Shown: positions 40,050-40,617 of the stretch, one piece after another
Position numbering within the stretch: position 1 is the stretch's first letter
Layout of the letters: the number at the start of each line of letters is the position of its first letter
Notes under the pieces: generated by a model
Told to the model about the DNA's origin: nothing
Databases searched by the model: none
The model's input: the letters and a program-made list of their open reading frames with translations, nothing else
Program-made: the position numbers and the translations under genes
Assembly (NCBI GenBank): GCA_964479595.1
Contig: CAYZMU010000010.1
Location: 1-40,617 of the forward strand
DNA from: Firm-04 sp964479595
Lineage (GTDB): Bacteria; Bacillota; Clostridia; Oscillospirales; Ruminococcaceae
DNA length: 40,617 bases
Reading direction: 5' to 3'

Positions 40050-40193
40050 GCCCTTTTTGAGAAATTGTACGATTTCGCCAAGGTTTGCCCGCTTTTATCT
40101 TTGTTTTTGGAGGTTTTTTAGAAAACCCCTCCCCGCGCCTCGCCATTTTATTTTGTTCAATCATAAATATTTGTGAAAAATCCACAAAACCTC

Positions 40194-40222
40194 TTGACAA
40201 ATGTGGAAAAATGTGCTATACT
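40194..40222 (+). promoter_or_regulatory. Promoter of the terminal non-coding unit
   Basis: TTGACA (40194-40199), 17-nt spacer, TATACT (40217-40222). The quality equals that of the ribosomal operon promoter. Confidence 0.87.
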
Positions 40223-40227
40223 AAAAC

Positions 40228-40586
40228 TGTACATGAAGAGAGTGGGGATTTGATTTTTTCGAGAGAAGAGGGGCGGTTCCGATGGGCGCGTGATTTCTTA
40301 CAAACGTTCGCGTGCGGCTTTCAGGCACAGGCGCGTGCTTTTGACTATTGCCGGGGCTTTGGCGCGGGCGTTCGATTTTGGTGAATTTTTGCGGGAGGGC
40401 GTGATACCGATGTGCAGCGTGTTTCTTTCGCGCGCGGTTTCGCGGCGCGTTTTTGGCTCTTGAAGGCACAGAGAAAGTTTTCTCACGGAAAGGGCGTGTT
40501 CCCCATGTGCGATTTTCAGCTTTCCGGATGATTCCGGCTTATGTTATAACAGCGGCGTTCCTCTTTTACAGGGGAACGCTTTTTTT
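40228..40586 (+). ncRNA. Candidate ~360-nt repeat-built RNA or attenuator leader
   Basis: Strong promoter, no substantial ORF, and a strong terminator at 40555-40586. Inside, an imperfect unit recurs: GGGCG...TCCGATGGGC (from 40271), GGGCGTGATACCGATGTGC (from 40397) and GGGCGTGTTCCCCATGTGC (from 40492). The first two units share a second block (GGCTTTCAGGCACAG at 40316 and GGCTCTTGAAGGCACAG at 40455). Hairpins include CCGGA-TGAT-TCCGG (40524-40537). Four tiny ORFs occur: MKRVGI (40233-40253), MGA (40282-40293), 17 codons starting MCSVFLS (40410-40463) and MCDFQLSG (40505-40531). It lacks hallmarks of tmRNA, RNase P or SRP RNA. It may be a stand-alone RNA or the attenuated leader of a gene beyond the window. 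Confidence 0.55.
40555..40586 (+). terminator. Strong terminator of the terminal unit
   Basis: Stem GCGTTCC (40555-40561) with GGAACGC (40573-40579), extended by two more pairs, followed by seven T. Confidence 0.92.
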
Positions 40587-40617
40587 GCCCGCCGTATGTT
40601 ATCGGAAACCGCGATGT

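Noticed and set aside
40228..40586. Assignment of the terminal RNA to tmRNA, RNase P RNA, SRP RNA or 6S RNA
   Set aside because: No tRNA-like acceptor end or CCA, no GAGGAAAGTCC-type core, no SRP Alu or tetraloop domain, and no long single bulged helix.

Overview
The window looks like a piece of a draft genome or metagenome-assembled genome from a GC-rich Gram-positive Clostridia member, most like the Oscillospiraceae/Ruminococcaceae. The support is: near-consensus sigma-A promoters (TTGACA, about 17 bp, TATAAT) in front of most transcription units; strong AGGAGG ribosome sites; a CIRCE element; a ruminococcal-style dockerin protein with the LIYYN/LAYYN motif; a sortase; a feoA-feoA-feoB cluster with a small Cys-rich protein; and many Clostridia-type families (WYL regulator, TSCPD protein, ABC-F). 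There are four runs of exactly 100 N. No tRNA, rRNA, CRISPR array, phage or insertion sequence was recognised.

Layout. 1-3.5 kb: a membrane EAL-type c-di-GMP phosphodiesterase (-), an intergenic candidate small RNA with a 16S-tail-like loop, and a WYL regulator (+). 3.5-10.4 kb: an EF-G-like GTPase (-) diverges from a CIRCE-controlled htpG, followed by a PAP2 phosphatase and an ABC-F ATPase. 10.4-15 kb: a cytoplasmic LacI-type sensor fused to GGDEF (-) diverges from a two-gene hexosamine salvage operon (nucleotidyltransferase plus NahK-like kinase). 15-17.3 kb: a minus-strand operon of pspA, a degenerate M15 peptidase and a cut-off hypothetical gene. 17.3-18.7 kb: rpsF-ssb-rpsR. 18.7-25.2 kb: a YfhO membrane protein, an SGNH lipoprotein, hemW with a zinc-ribbon membrane protein, and a ComEC-like metallo-hydrolase. 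25.2-28.8 kb: an iron uptake operon with three copies of an operator-like inverted repeat, ending in a tandem duplication of a convergent gene junction. 28.9-32.4 kb: a probable five-gene operon holding a sortase locus. 32.5-36.2 kb: an FG-GAP-like exported protein with an OmpR regulator and a histidine kinase. 36.2-40.6 kb: pyrimidine-nucleoside phosphorylase, a large secreted dockerin-like protein (-), and a terminal promoter-to-terminator unit with internal repeats and no substantial gene.

Functional threads. There is c-di-GMP turnover (one apparent synthase, one apparent hydrolase), envelope stress and wall biology (PspA, pseudo-peptidase, sortase, YfhO, dockerin protein, lipoproteins), iron import under a probable DtxR-like control, and sugar and nucleoside salvage.

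The best candidates for something undescribed are the two non-coding units at 2221-2378 and 40194-40586, the pspA-linked pseudo-peptidase, and the sortase locus without an LPxTG substrate. All family assignments are by eye from motifs; no database search was run.
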